Positions 9,797 through 19,282 of a DNA stretch of 64,000 bases are shown piece by piece. Source of the stretch: Methanobacterium sp. (lineage in GTDB: Archaea; Methanobacteriota; Methanobacteria; Methanobacteriales; Methanobacteriaceae); contig JACWMK010000002.1 of NCBI GenBank assembly GCA_015661405.1, forward strand, positions 62,001-126,000, given 5' to 3'. Within the stretch, counting starts at the first letter, position 1; each line of letters begins with the position of its first letter. The notes under the pieces were generated by a model. It was not told the DNA's origin. It saw only the letters and a program-made list of their open reading frames with translations, and made no database searches. The translations under genes were made by a program, and so were the position numbers.

Positions 9797-10059
9797 AAAT
9801 TGTTTTCACCTATTAAAAATTTTATTAAAATCATAACGGAGAGGAATAAACATTTTGTTTAAGTATTCCTAAACTAAAATTATTTCTCAATTTCAATTAT
9901 ATTATAACTAAACAGTATATGTTACTACTGCAACAAATAATTATTTGTAAAAATCTAAATTGAGTTCAGATTCTGTAAAAATAATTAAAAAAGATGTATT
10001 CGAAAACCTGAATTTTTATTTTTGAAAGAAAAATTTGCAGCTTAATTTTTATTATGTTC

Positions 10060-10345
10060 TTTTATGTTATTTGTTCGTCTACGTTTTAGTATTCGGCCAA
10101 CTATGTGTCGACCTATAATTCCTATTAATAGTATGATAGTTAAATTTTCTTTGCAGTATAAATCTTTGAGGAGTTTTAATACAATATCTCTGGCTTTGTA
10201 GTTTAAGGTATCGGTGCACTCGTTAGTATGATGGATGACGATTGACTATTTTCCGTGCGACTTTTCGCCTTCTCATCAGAAGATACCATTAGGATATAAA
10301 TTTTCCCTTTATTTTTTCATGTTTATTCCGTTTAAGGTTTTATTT
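10060..10345 (-). pseudogene. Remnant of a second ABC ATPase gene
   Basis: On the minus strand, 10321-10341 reads KTLNGIN, followed with frameshifts by KGKFIS, matching the start of the neighbouring ATPase pseudogene (KALNGIN, KFVSI). Farther on, around 10130-10205, the sequence reads DIVLKLLKDLYCKENLTIIL, aligning with NILKLLKDLHMKEHVTLAL of that copy. The signature, Walker B and most of the core between these ends are deleted. This is my own alignment by eye. The gene is a deeply decayed duplicate. Confidence 0.75.
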
Positions 10346-10399
10346 TTCCTTTATCAAACTTTTCTTGAGATCATGAATTTCAATAAATTTTTCAGTGTA

Positions 10400-10620
10400 A
10401 CTCATATCGCAAAGCTTCTGGTGGTGGTAATCTTGAAGCTCGGTATGTGGGATATACACCACCTATTACACCAACCAGTAAAGCTATAACTAGGGCTTAT
10501 TAAGGTAAATTAACTGTTTGGTATATTCCGTTAACTGTAAATTGGTTCCGTAAATGTTAATAGTGCTTCCTACTGTTTAATTAAGACTTGTGGCGGCTGT
10601 TGTATAGATAATAGGTATTT
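10400..10620 (-). pseudogene. Remnant of a second MacB-type permease gene
   Basis: DNA at 10400-10490 closely matches the 3' end of the intact permease gene at 8655-8745 (long shared runs such as GGTGGTGGTAATCTTGA), covering the C-terminal YPAYRASRLPPTEALRYE region. DNA at 10510-10600 matches a second permease segment at about 9250-9345 (the NKTVGSTVTLFGSNFTV part). Roughly 500 bases between those segments are deleted, and both are full of stops. It lies just upstream of the ATPase remnant in the same order as the better-preserved pair. Confidence 0.8.
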
Positions 10621-10679
10621 TAAACTTTATTTAAATAATTGTGCACAAATTAAACCATAATCACTATTAGCGTAAAAAA

Positions 10680-10715
10680 ACTGGTTAATTAAATTATAAG
10701 CGGAAGGGCACCAGT
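10680..10715. repeat. Short inverted repeat downstream of iorB
   Basis: ACTGGT at 10680-10685 and ACCAGT at 10710-10715 form a 6-bp inverted repeat around a 24-base spacer. No T-tract follows. The significance is uncertain. Confidence 0.3.
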
Positions 10716-10767
10716 TTCGTGAATTTCAAAATAAGAAACGAGTTTAAATATTAATTTTTAATTTAAA

Positions 10768-10806
10768 GAAAAAAAATCCTTATGATCAAATAAATGTTTA
10801 TTTATT
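10768..10806 (-). terminator. Terminator of iorAB
   Basis: On the minus strand, directly after the iorB stop, AATAAAT and ATTTATT pair around a 4-base loop (10789-10806), and an eight-T run follows after a short gap (10769-10776). Confidence 0.5.
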
Positions 10807-10815
10807 CAATAAATT

Positions 10816-11406
10816 TTATTCAGAAACACTCATGAATCCTTCTTGAAAAGCCTTTAAATTAATGTTATAAGATTTTTTAGGTAAATTGTCCTTCATTGAT
10901 TCTATTAATATGTCTTTATTTAATGGAAATTCTGGTATAGCAGATGCTCCGCCTAACATCACCATATTCAATGATAAAATATTTCCTGCTTTTTCAGCTA
11001 TTTTCACAGCATCTATGACATATAATTTCTTTGATTTAGAATTTAATTCCTTTAAAATAATGGACATATCTGGATATGAGTATTTACTTTCACTAATGTT
11101 AAAGGGCATGATAGGGTTTGTATTAGTAATTACGTAACTATTCTTATTTATTTTATGAATAGCTCTAAGAGCTTCTAATGGCTCAAATGCAAGTAGAAGA
11201 TTTGCATATCCCTCTTGGATAATGGGACTTAGAGAACAGCCTATTTTAAGCTCAGTGGATACCACACCACCACGTTGAGCCATACCATGCACTTCACTCA
11301 TCACAACGGACTTTCCCATTTTCATAGCTGCCTCACCCATCACAATGGAGGTTTTAATGATTCCCTGTCCCCCTACACCTGAAATATAAATATTAAATGA
11401 TTTCAT
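10816..11406 (-). CDS. iorB: Indolepyruvate:ferredoxin oxidoreductase, beta subunit
   Basis: About 196 residues, matching the gamma-type domain of pyruvate:ferredoxin oxidoreductases. It begins with ISGVGGQGIIKTS, the glycine-rich signature of this subunit, followed by VVMSEVHGMAQRGG. I choose the ATG at 11406 because GGAG precedes it at about nine bases; the in-frame ATG at 11421 would overlap that site. With IorA it oxidatively decarboxylates aryl pyruvates (from Trp, Phe, Tyr) to aryl-acetyl-CoA with reduced ferredoxin, or runs in reverse for biosynthesis. It lies about 65 bases after iorA on the same strand. Confidence 0.93.
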   Translation of the reverse strand: MKSFNIYISGVGGQGIIKTSIVMGEAAMKMGKSVVMSEVHGMAQRGGVVSTELKIGCSLSPIIQEGYANLLLAFEPLEALRAIHKINKNSYVITNTNPIMPFNISESKYSYPDMSIILKELNSKSKKLYVIDAVKIAEKAGNILSLNMVMLGGASAIPEFPLNKDILIESMKDNLPKKSYNINLKAFQEGFMSVSE

Positions 11407-11470
11407 TATTAACTTCTCCATATCAATAAAAAGATATTAGAATTACATTTATCATTATAAAATTAAATCT

Positions 11471-13327
11471 TTATATTAAATTCCTTTTAACTTTAATAGC
11501 TTTCTCTGGACATAATTGAATACAAACACCGCATCCACGGCAAAGCTTAGGATCAATCCTGATGGAATCATTTTCATCGTAAATTGCTGGACAACTTAGA
11601 TCATCTAAGCAAGTGGTGCAATTAATACAATTATCTTTAACCTCAACTACCAAATTTTTCATTTTTCTTTTACTTTTAATAAGCATACATGGATATTTAG
11701 ATATAATCACTGCTACTCCATGATATTCGAGTGCTTCTCTTAATACTAATTGAGATTCCTTTAAATTCAAAGGATTAATATTTCTTATAAATTTTACATC
11801 CATTGCTTCCACTATCTTCTCAATAGAAATTTCAGGAGCTACTTCACCCATGCCATCAACAGGAAGACCAGGGTGTGGTTGGCCACCAGTCATTGCCGTG
11901 GTTCTATTATCAAGTATAACTAGTACAAAACGATCTTTATTATGCACTGCATTTATAAGGGGAGGAATACCGGCATGGAAAAAGGTAGAGTCTCCTATAA
12001 AACTTACAATACACTGTTCGGTGGCTTTGGAGAATCCGCAGCTAGTTCCAATCGAGGAACCCATGGAAAGTAAATAATCACCGGCATTATAAGGTGATTC
12101 AATTCCAAGAGTATAACAACCAATATCTGTAGGGAAAATTACATTATCTAAATTCAAATCAGATATAACTTTATTAACTGAATAATAAACCGCCCGATGG
12201 GGACATCCAGGACATAAAGTAGGGGGCCTGTTAGGCAATTGTATACTAATCTCTTGAATCTTATTTTCAACGGCTTTACCATTCAAAACTTTCCTAATAC
12301 CATTCAAAACGATACCGGGATTATATTCATATATTAACGGTAAATAACCGTCTAATTTACCGTGAATCTCTTTTTTAACTCCATTTTTACCTAAAACAGC
12401 TAACAAACCATTCTCCATAACAGGATCAACTTCTTCTACCACTAATACTTCTTCCACATCTTTCATGAATTTTAAGACAGTTTCTTCGGGGAAAGGATAA
12501 GTAAAAGTTAATTTAAGCACATTCACTGGTAAATCATTCTCATTTACAACATCCATAACATAATTAAAAGCACCCCCACTAGTTATAATGCCTAAACTAC
12601 CCTTTTTATGGAATATTTGATTTAATGTGGACTCATCTGCTCTTTCCTGCAATCCCTTCATTTTATCCATTAATTTTTTATGCATTCTACGCGCAGCTTC
12701 AGGTACAGGTACAAATCGTTTCGAATCCTTATAGAAAAATCCTACGTTTTTACCCTTGTAAATAGTGTCCATTTTCACTACTCCACGCATATGGGATACT
12801 CGGGTGGTGGTACGGATTAAAATAGGTATTTGAAATTCTTCTGATAGTTTAAAGCCATAATTCATGACATCTTTTATTTCTTGAGGATTTGAAGGTTCTA
12901 ATAGGGGTATACTAGCAAATGGGGCGTAATGTCGATTATCCTGCTCATTTTGAGATGAGAACATGGAGGGATCATCTGCTGACAGTACTATCATTCCCCC
13001 GTTCACTCCAGAGTATGCTGTGGTCATGAGGGAGTCTGATGCCACGTTTAAACCAACATGTTTCATGAAAGTGAATGATCTAAGACCTGAAACTGCAGCG
13101 GCTGCTGCTACTTCCAGAGCTACTTTTTCATTAGTGGAAAATTCAAAGTAAATTTCAGCATCTTTAGCGATTTTTGAGAATACATCCCCAATTTCTGATG
13201 ATGGTGTGCCGGGATAAGTGGAGGCTACTGAGACTCCTGCTTCTAATGCCCCTCTAACAGCAGCTTCATTACCTAATAAAAACAGTTCTTCATTTTCTTG
13301 GGCGGTTAAAACTTCTTTTATATTCAT
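11471..13327 (-). CDS. iorA: Indolepyruvate:ferredoxin oxidoreductase, alpha subunit
   Basis: A 618-residue subunit with the family's usual domain order: an N-terminal pyrimidine-binding domain (GNEAAVRGALEAGV, YPGTPSSEIGD), a transketolase-like linker, a thiamine diphosphate domain near residues 390-520 (RPPTLCPGCPHR; GDSTFFHAGIPPL; DNRTTAMTGGQPHPG), and a C-terminal pair of [4Fe-4S] sites (CINCTTC with a further Cys, and CRGCGVCIQLCP). Length is standard for the family. The cluster with paaK suggests reversible conversion between aryl acids, aryl-acetyl-CoA and aryl pyruvates. Confidence 0.96.
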   Translation of the reverse strand: MNIKEVLTAQENEELFLLGNEAAVRGALEAGVSVASTYPGTPSSEIGDVFSKIAKDAEIYFEFSTNEKVALEVAAAAAVSGLRSFTFMKHVGLNVASDSLMTTAYSGVNGGMIVLSADDPSMFSSQNEQDNRHYAPFASIPLLEPSNPQEIKDVMNYGFKLSEEFQIPILIRTTTRVSHMRGVVKMDTIYKGKNVGFFYKDSKRFVPVPEAARRMHKKLMDKMKGLQERADESTLNQIFHKKGSLGIITSGGAFNYVMDVVNENDLPVNVLKLTFTYPFPEETVLKFMKDVEEVLVVEEVDPVMENGLLAVLGKNGVKKEIHGKLDGYLPLIYEYNPGIVLNGIRKVLNGKAVENKIQEISIQLPNRPPTLCPGCPHRAVYYSVNKVISDLNLDNVIFPTDIGCYTLGIESPYNAGDYLLSMGSSIGTSCGFSKATEQCIVSFIGDSTFFHAGIPPLINAVHNKDRFVLVILDNRTTAMTGGQPHPGLPVDGMGEVAPEISIEKIVEAMDVKFIRNINPLNLKESQLVLREALEYHGVAVIISKYPCMLIKSKRKMKNLVVEVKDNCINCTTCLDDLSCPAIYDENDSIRIDPKLCRGCGVCIQLCPEKAIKVKRNLI

Positions 13328-13688
13328 AATTATTATTCAACCTATAGAATTTCTTTTATTATACTATTATAATTGTTAAGTTAATTTTTGGAAGGATTAA
13401 GTTATTTTTTAATAGATTTATAGTCTTCATATTTATTTTTTTTTAGTTAGTTATCTTAGAGTAATAATCCAATGTAAACTTGGTTGGGATCTGATTTGGG
13501 TAAAGTTTATTATATGATAATATTTTAAAAGATAACATATAAATGTAAATTAAATAAATAAGTTATTTTATTTATTTAAATTTAAAAAATATATTTTTAG
13601 GGGATTATTTTTTTCACTTTTGTTAAACCTTAATATGTTATAATCAAAAATTTATTAATATAATAATAGACAGGAAGTGAGTAATATA
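13328..13688. other. Divergent promoter region between iorA and a surface-protein gene
   Basis: About 360 bases of AT-rich DNA between divergent genes. TATA-like stretches occur on both strands, for example around 13350-13370 on the minus strand for iorA. AGGAAGTGA at 13672-13680 is a good ribosome binding site for the plus-strand gene. Confidence 0.4.
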
Positions 13689-14426
13689 ATGAATAGAACG
13701 CTTGTATTAATACTAATACCTATCCTAGTTCTAGGATCGGTTGCAGCTTATACATTATTTAATTATGAATCGGCAGTTAAAACTGGTACATGGGAAAATC
13801 ATCAGTTATTATTTATACTTATTGATGATACCGAACCTCAGGGTGGTGGAGGTCCAGGAGCTGTAGACATGGCTTTTGTTGCTAACTTCACTAATGGTAA
13901 AGTAGAAAATATTACAGCTATTTATCCCGGCGATATGGCGCCGCTTGCAAATATCAGTGCACCTCCAGATGTATATGGCCAAGTGAATTCATTAGGTAAC
14001 ACTGAAACAAATCTTTTGTTAGTAGACTCTTTCTATTGGAGTAATCTTACTCAAGATTCACAATACGCTCAGCAGATTGTGCAGTCTAATACAGGTATAC
14101 AAACTGATGGGGTAGTGATTATTAAACCAGAAGCAGTAGATGCTATAGATAATGCTGTTGGACCAATATATGTGAATGGTACACCTGTAGGTAGTAGTTC
14201 ACTTACTTACGTTAGAATGTTACAGCATTCAGATAACCAGACCAGAGGTGATTCTGTTCTAACATTATTTAATGCTATTGTGAATGCATCAACCACTTCG
14301 AAACTTCCATCATTAATTAGTACCATCAGCTCACAGAATTCTCAAGGAAATATCGTTACAATTCCTTCAGGTCTACTTAATCAGTTGATAACAGAAGAAG
14401 GTGCGAACAAGCTTTTTGGACTCTAA
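13689..14426 (+). CDS. Exported or anchored DUF4012-like protein
   Basis: About 245 residues from ATG 13689, chosen because AGGAAGTGA lies eight bases upstream; a GTG at 13677 falls inside that site. An N-terminal hydrophobic helix (MNRTLVLILIPILVLG) is a signal anchor, so the rest should be outside the membrane. The outer domain has LLFILIDDTEPQGGGGPGAVD, resembling the start of DUF4012 domains, which are distantly similar to LytR-CpsA-Psr cell-wall ligases. The assignment is tentative. There are several N-glycosylation sequons. A strong terminator follows, so it is a single-gene unit. Confidence 0.65.
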   Translation: MNRTLVLILIPILVLGSVAAYTLFNYESAVKTGTWENHQLLFILIDDTEPQGGGGPGAVDMAFVANFTNGKVENITAIYPGDMAPLANISAPPDVYGQVNSLGNTETNLLLVDSFYWSNLTQDSQYAQQIVQSNTGIQTDGVVIIKPEAVDAIDNAVGPIYVNGTPVGSSSLTYVRMLQHSDNQTRGDSVLTLFNAIVNASTTSKLPSLISTISSQNSQGNIVTIPSGLLNQLITEEGANKLFGL

Positions 14427-14439
14427 ACTAAACTTTGAG

Positions 14440-14478
14440 GTAGTGAAGAATCTTTTTCACTACTTTTTTCTTCTTTTT
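14440..14478 (+). terminator. Strong hairpin terminator
   Basis: GTAGTGAA (14440-14447) and TTCACTAC (14456-14463) form a perfect 8-bp stem with an 8-base loop, followed by a run of Ts. It begins 13 bases after the DUF4012-like gene. It looks like a bacterial intrinsic terminator but sits in archaeal DNA. Confidence 0.75.
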
Positions 14479-14642
14479 TAAGAAAATTATTTTTGAATTG
14501 TTAAAACAATATATAAATACGAAGGAATATTGATTATCTAAATATAAAAAAAATCAGTTAAATATAGTAAAAAATCAATCTCTATTAACTTTTCTCCTAA
14601 ATTCAGAAAAGATTAAATAGTTATTAAAAATTTATATTTAAT

Positions 14643-15146
14643 ATGAAAAAATTTAGTAAAATTATAATTGGATTCATTTGCATCATTGCACTAGTTTTCA
14701 TTATAGGAATTTTTATATCTTTAAATAATGGGAATAATTCTCAAACAGGTTATGATACTTATACTAATCAGTATATGTCATTTCAATACCCTGCAGGGTG
14801 GCAAATTGTGAATAATTCTGAAGATGGGGTTAATGTTTATAACGGTACTGAAAATAAAAATAATGGTTGGTTTAGTGTTTTACCTTATGGGAATAATGGA
14901 AGTGTAAATACTAATGATGATTTCCAATCCGATATGAGTCAGGCTATTTCCACTTCAAATCCGCCTACAGTCCAAAATGGAACTATTAATGGAACCTCAT
15001 TCACATTTATTGATAATCCTAATCCAAATAATGAAACGTTCAGTATTAAATACTGCTTTTTCTTTAAAAACGGAGAAGGTTGCATAGTATCTGGTGATGT
15101 TGAGAATATAGGGGTTCTAGAGCACGTAGTTGCCACATTCAATTAA
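14643..15146 (+). CDS. Exported PsbP-like protein
   Basis: A 167-residue protein with an N-terminal hydrophobic signal or anchor (residues 7-27) and an extracellular Asn/Gly-rich domain. The motif NQYMSFQYPAGWQIV resembles the PsbP-like domain start seen in the gene at 5283, and the two share the same domain order after the membrane helix. Many N-glycosylation sequons occur. Two Cys (YCFFFKNGEGC) could form a disulfide. Function unknown; probably a surface protein. Confidence 0.65.
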   Translation: MKKFSKIIIGFICIIALVFIIGIFISLNNGNNSQTGYDTYTNQYMSFQYPAGWQIVNNSEDGVNVYNGTENKNNGWFSVLPYGNNGSVNTNDDFQSDMSQAISTSNPPTVQNGTINGTSFTFIDNPNPNNETFSIKYCFFFKNGEGCIVSGDVENIGVLEHVVATFN

Positions 15147-15196
15147 AAAAAAGTGATAAGTATAAATATGGGGATTTCTATTTTTTTCACTTTTTT
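15147..15196 (+). terminator. Terminator hairpin after the PsbP-like gene
   Basis: AAAAAAGTGA and TCACTTTTTT form a 10-bp stem with a loop of about 30 bases, beginning at the stop codon. The 3' arm ends in six Ts. Confidence 0.55.
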
Positions 15197-15346
15197 AATA
15201 AATTCTATTTTTTCACATTTTTTTTAGTATAAAAAACTTCTGAGCTCTTTTTTTCATTTTAGAGTCGTGAATTTTCATAAAATTATATTATAAATTTTTC
15301 AATTATTTAAATCGTAATAATCGGGCCATAATAAATTAAAAAAAAT

Positions 15347-15967
15347 ATGAAACTTACAAGTGAAAGTAAATCAAAATTTCTAAAAATAAAAAATTGTAAT
15401 ATGAAAAAATTTAAAATTAAGGATTTAGAGGTGGAGTATGAAGTTATTCACCGTAAAGTAAAATATCCCCGTTTAGAAGTTAAAACAGGTTATTTATATT
15501 TAATATTACCTAAAAGTTATAATAATCATCAAGAACTTCTTAAGAAGCATGAGAACTGGATATACAAGAAAGTTTCTTTGATAAAGAACTCTCAAAAAGA
15601 AGCTCTCAATAAAAGTTTAAACACGGAAAGAACTGATGAAAAATTTAAATCTTTGATATCATTATATGTGGACAGAATCTCCCAGGAATTGAATGTGACT
15701 GTTAATCAAATCCATTTTCGGAGAATGAAGTCACGATGGGGTAGCTGCAGTTGCCAGGGAAACATTAACTTCAACCTTTACTTGAAATATTTACCTTCAA
15801 ATCTTATTGAATATGTTGTCTTCCATGAATTGGCACATTTAGTGGAGATGGGGCATAACAAAAAGTTTTGGAATATAATAAGTAATAGATTCAATGATTA
15901 TAAGGAAAAAGAGAATGAATTATTAATATATTATATGGTTTTAGCTAAAGAACACCAATTTTTTTGA
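15347..15967 (+). CDS. YgjP/DUF45-type metallopeptidase
   Basis: About 206 residues, or 188 if translation begins at ATG 15401 (MKKFKIKD); neither ATG has a clear ribosome binding site. The conserved region is typical of the YgjP-like family: RRMKSRWGSCS near residue 125, then the zinc motif HELAH near 164 followed by HNKKFW, which supplies the third ligand. The family is annotated as a metal-dependent hydrolase, often beside restriction systems in bacteria; nothing similar is adjacent here. Substrate unknown. Confidence 0.82.
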   Translation: MKLTSESKSKFLKIKNCNMKKFKIKDLEVEYEVIHRKVKYPRLEVKTGYLYLILPKSYNNHQELLKKHENWIYKKVSLIKNSQKEALNKSLNTERTDEKFKSLISLYVDRISQELNVTVNQIHFRRMKSRWGSCSCQGNINFNLYLKYLPSNLIEYVVFHELAHLVEMGHNKKFWNIISNRFNDYKEKENELLIYYMVLAKEHQFF

Positions 15968-16257
15968 TAAAGATATATTAAAATAGTATTTATTTATTCA
16001 TTTTTCTTCTATATTATGTGTTATTATACAGTTTATACGAACAAATTATTGAAAAGTATACTTGCCCTTTTATTATAAGAATGATTAAAATTTTATCTGA
16101 AATAATATTAAATATAATATAACTAATCTTTATCTCTGTTTAGATAGATTGGAAAAGAAATTGTAAAGGTATTATTTAATCCTTAAAACATTTCTATTTT
16201 AAAAGAAATAGAATAAATAAGTAAAATTATATCATTTTTTGGATGGTGGTTAAAAAA

Positions 16258-16608
16258 ATGACTGAAGGAAAAGATTCCATAACTTCTGATTATATTAAAT
16301 ATAATGGAAAAAATCATTTACCAGATAGATTACATATTTCTATCCGGCTTGAATTGAATAAAGTTACTACAATAGAAGAATTGGAAGAAATAACAACAGA
16401 ATTTAAATCATACCTTAAAGAAAATACTGGTGTTTTTTTCTCTAGTGCAGTAGAACCACTTTCAGAGGAATATTGGCTTATAGAATTTATAAATGTACAA
16501 GTAATATCTAAAAATTTCTCCAGTACACAAATGATAGCCACTAAGGAAAGTATTGTAAATTTTTTCAAGGAAAATTACTTCAATTTTTACCATAAAAGTT
16601 TAAAATAA
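16258..16608 (+). CDS. Hypothetical protein, about 116 aa
   Basis: Not recognised. It is soluble with no membrane helix. The start is taken as ATG 16258 because GGTGGT lies seven bases upstream; the ATG at 16243 precedes that site. The sequence reads as an alpha/beta domain: HISIRLELNK, a helix IEELEEITTEFKSYL, FFSSAVEPL, and EYWLIEFINVQV. This looks like a small ferredoxin-like or ACT-like fold, which is only a guess. Confidence 0.5.
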   Translation: MTEGKDSITSDYIKYNGKNHLPDRLHISIRLELNKVTTIEELEEITTEFKSYLKENTGVFFSSAVEPLSEEYWLIEFINVQVISKNFSSTQMIATKESIVNFFKENYFNFYHKSLK

Positions 16609-16731
16609 AATTTCATAATTCCCTTTTATAAACACATCTACAAATTAATGCATCAAAAAATCCAGATAATCTTATTTTGGAAACTTCCTAAATTGATTTA
16701 AATAGCTTAAAAATAAATTTATTTAGAATTT

Positions 16732-17475
16732 TTAATTTAATTGAGTTAATTTTACTCTTTCATCTAATTTAAAAAGCTGTAGAATTAATTGTATTGTCTG
16801 ACATTCTCCTTTCTCAGTAAAAATATTATGTTCTTCTATAATTCCCTTTATTTTTACACAAAATTTATAATAATCAGGATAATATTTTTTGAATGTTCGA
16901 GTGAATTCTTTTATAATTTTTTCTTCATGAGGTCCTAGATGGTAATATCTTAAAAATCCACAGGCAATTATGTAACGGGAGATCATGAGAAGAGCCTCTA
17001 GGTGGGGATTGTCAGTAAATCTATGATAAAATCTTTCTCCTTCTTCTTCACCTTTATGGGCAATTTTTATCTCTTCAGTAACCATGGGTAAGTATTCATG
17101 GCCAAAGGGATGGAATTCATTATCTTGTATAATTTTATTTACAATAATATCCTCTATCATAGTAAAAACGAGATGTACATCTCTTTTATAATTATCATCC
17201 ACATGTTCAAGAAAAATTGGTCTGCAAAACTTTAATTTATGCATAAGATAACCATGAGTGGCTTCATGAGCTATAGATCTCTCTCTATCTCCTTTAGATC
17301 TCGAATTTTCCATGTTAAGTGTTATTTGAATATATTTAGGGTTATAATTATATGCTGCAGTTATTCCTTTTATTCCCAAATCAGGACTTTCAAAGAATTT
17401 TATCTCCCTACCAGTATCTAATTCAATTTTCTTCAAATAATCCGTTAATTTTCTTGAAAATTTAAAATTAGACAT
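16732..17475 (-). CDS. Putative zinc metallopeptidase (HEXXH), family unknown
   Basis: About 247 residues from ATG 17475 (GTGAT just upstream). It contains SIAHEATHGYLMH near residue 70, a textbook HEXXH zinc motif, then a conserved-looking IEDIIVNKII near 110 that may carry the third ligand (Glu). No signal peptide or membrane segment is seen, so it is probably cytoplasmic. I do not recognise the family. It stands alone between a hypothetical gene and tfrB. Confidence 0.6.
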   Translation of the reverse strand: MSNFKFSRKLTDYLKKIELDTGREIKFFESPDLGIKGITAAYNYNPKYIQITLNMENSRSKGDRERSIAHEATHGYLMHKLKFCRPIFLEHVDDNYKRDVHLVFTMIEDIIVNKIIQDNEFHPFGHEYLPMVTEEIKIAHKGEEEGERFYHRFTDNPHLEALLMISRYIIACGFLRYYHLGPHEEKIIKEFTRTFKKYYPDYYKFCVKIKGIIEEHNIFTEKGECQTIQLILQLFKLDERVKLTQLN

Positions 17476-17719
17476 TAAAATCACGGTTTTTAAGTTTAAA
17501 ATAAATAATTTCTCTAAATAATTAAGCTAGATTTATAATTTGTAAATAATATTATTTTTTAAGTTAAAAGATTAAATATTAAATAATATAAATTAAATAT
17601 ATTAATCAGTTAAGTTTTATATTATATTTCAGATTTTTTTTATTTTATATAATTTATATTTTTAAACTTTAAATTAATTTTAATAAAACTTTTTTAAGAA
17701 AATAATAAGGAGTACATAT

Positions 17720-19213
17720 ATGATAAAGGTCAAAGTTTTAAGGTATCATCCTCAAAAAGATGATGAATCACGCTTAGAAACATTTAAAGTAGATAAAAAG
17801 GAGAAAATGAAGGTTTTAGATGCCTTGAATTATATTAATGAAAATTATGATGCAAAAATATCTTACCGTTGCTCTTGCAGAGCTGGGCAGTGCGGATCTT
17901 GTGCAGTTAAAGTGAATGGTCAAACTGTACTAGCTTGCAAAGCGGAAATAATGGATGGAGATATAATAAAACCTTTAGATTTTGATGTGATGAAGGATCT
18001 AATAGTGGACCGTACAATAACGGATGGACGAGTGAAAGAACTTGAATTATTCATAGATGAATGTGATACTTACCAATGTCCGGTTAATCTAAAACCTGAG
18101 GATTATGAAAATTCGAAGAAGCTTAGAAGTTGTATTGAATGTTTATCTTGTTTATCGGTATGTCCTCCTTTAAAAGAAACTTCAGAATTCGCTGGCCCAT
18201 ATTTCATGCGTTACTTTGGTAAATTTGCATTAGATCCTCGCGATTGTGATGAACGCATTCAAAATAGTTTTGATGAGGGTTTATACTGCTGTACTTCCTG
18301 TTCTAAATGTGTAGAGGTATGCCCTAAGGAAATAAACACCTTTGGAGGTGCCATTGAAAAATTAAGAGAATTATCCTGTAGGAAAGGAATTGGTCCACTT
18401 CCTCCACATAAATTAGTTAGAGAACTCATAGAAAAAACTGGCAGATCAGTGGAACCATTAGGAGAAGGTTTTATAAAAGCTATTTCTCAGAAACCACCAT
18501 CGGAATCTGCAGAGTTAAAACCTAAAATCGCCTTTTTCACAGGTTGCATGATAGATTACCGGCTACCTGAAGTGGGTTTCGCTCTTTTGGATGTATTAAA
18601 GAATCAGGGAATAGATGTAATAGTACCTGTAGATCAAGTTTGTTGCGGGTCACCTATGATTAGAACAGGGCAGACAGAGATTGTTGAGGATATAGTTAAG
18701 AAAAATGCAGAGGTTTTCAAGGATTATGATATTATCCTCACTGTTTGTGCAGGATGTGGTGCTACTTTGAAAAATGATTATCCAAAGTATGGTGTGAATC
18801 TTAACGTGGTAGAAATCAGTGAATTCCTGGCGGATAATTTAAACATTGACAATATGAACCCCGTAGACTTGAAGGTAACTTATCATGATCCCTGCCACCT
18901 GTCTAGAGGACAAGGAATCCGGAAAGAACCTAGAAAAATTTTAGAGAAGATTAAAGGATTGGAATTTGTAGAGATGGAAGAACCAGATCGCTGCTGCGGT
19001 TCTGGTGGAGGTGTAAGATCTGGTAAACCGGATTTAGCAGCTAAAATTGGTAAGAGAAAAGTGGATATGATTAAAGACTTGGATGTGAATGCTGTAATTA
19101 CTATTTGTCCATTCTGCGAGTACCATATTCGAGATTCTCTTAAAAAGGAAGGTTTGGATATTGATGTTTTAAACATACTAAAATTACTCCAATTATCTTA
19201 TAAATCAACATAA
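17720..19213 (+). CDS. tfrB: Thiol:fumarate reductase, subunit B
   Basis: A 497-residue fusion typical of TfrB. The N-terminal half resembles succinate dehydrogenase iron-sulfur subunits: a [2Fe-2S] site (CSCRAGQCGSC, about residues 50-60), then two Cys clusters (CIECLSCLSVCP, CTSCSKCVEVCP). The C-terminal half resembles HdrB with two CCG domains (CCGSPMI, CCGSGGG) that bind a heterodisulfide-type cluster. The enzyme reduces fumarate with CoM-SH and CoB-SH, forming succinate and CoM-S-S-CoB. Its flavoprotein partner TfrA is not in this window, as is common. AAGGAG precedes the ATG. Confidence 0.94.
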   Translation: MIKVKVLRYHPQKDDESRLETFKVDKKEKMKVLDALNYINENYDAKISYRCSCRAGQCGSCAVKVNGQTVLACKAEIMDGDIIKPLDFDVMKDLIVDRTITDGRVKELELFIDECDTYQCPVNLKPEDYENSKKLRSCIECLSCLSVCPPLKETSEFAGPYFMRYFGKFALDPRDCDERIQNSFDEGLYCCTSCSKCVEVCPKEINTFGGAIEKLRELSCRKGIGPLPPHKLVRELIEKTGRSVEPLGEGFIKAISQKPPSESAELKPKIAFFTGCMIDYRLPEVGFALLDVLKNQGIDVIVPVDQVCCGSPMIRTGQTEIVEDIVKKNAEVFKDYDIILTVCAGCGATLKNDYPKYGVNLNVVEISEFLADNLNIDNMNPVDLKVTYHDPCHLSRGQGIRKEPRKILEKIKGLEFVEMEEPDRCCGSGGGVRSGKPDLAAKIGKRKVDMIKDLDVNAVITICPFCEYHIRDSLKKEGLDIDVLNILKLLQLSYKST

Positions 19214-19282
19214 ATAACCACATTCATTCAAAAATTTTTTTTTTTAATTAATAAAATTTAAGAAAATTTTTAGGAAAATAAA

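Noticed and set aside
10235..10489. Plus-strand open frame of 84 codons
   Set aside because: It lies antisense across the decayed ABC permease and ATPase remnants and has no protein-like features of its own.
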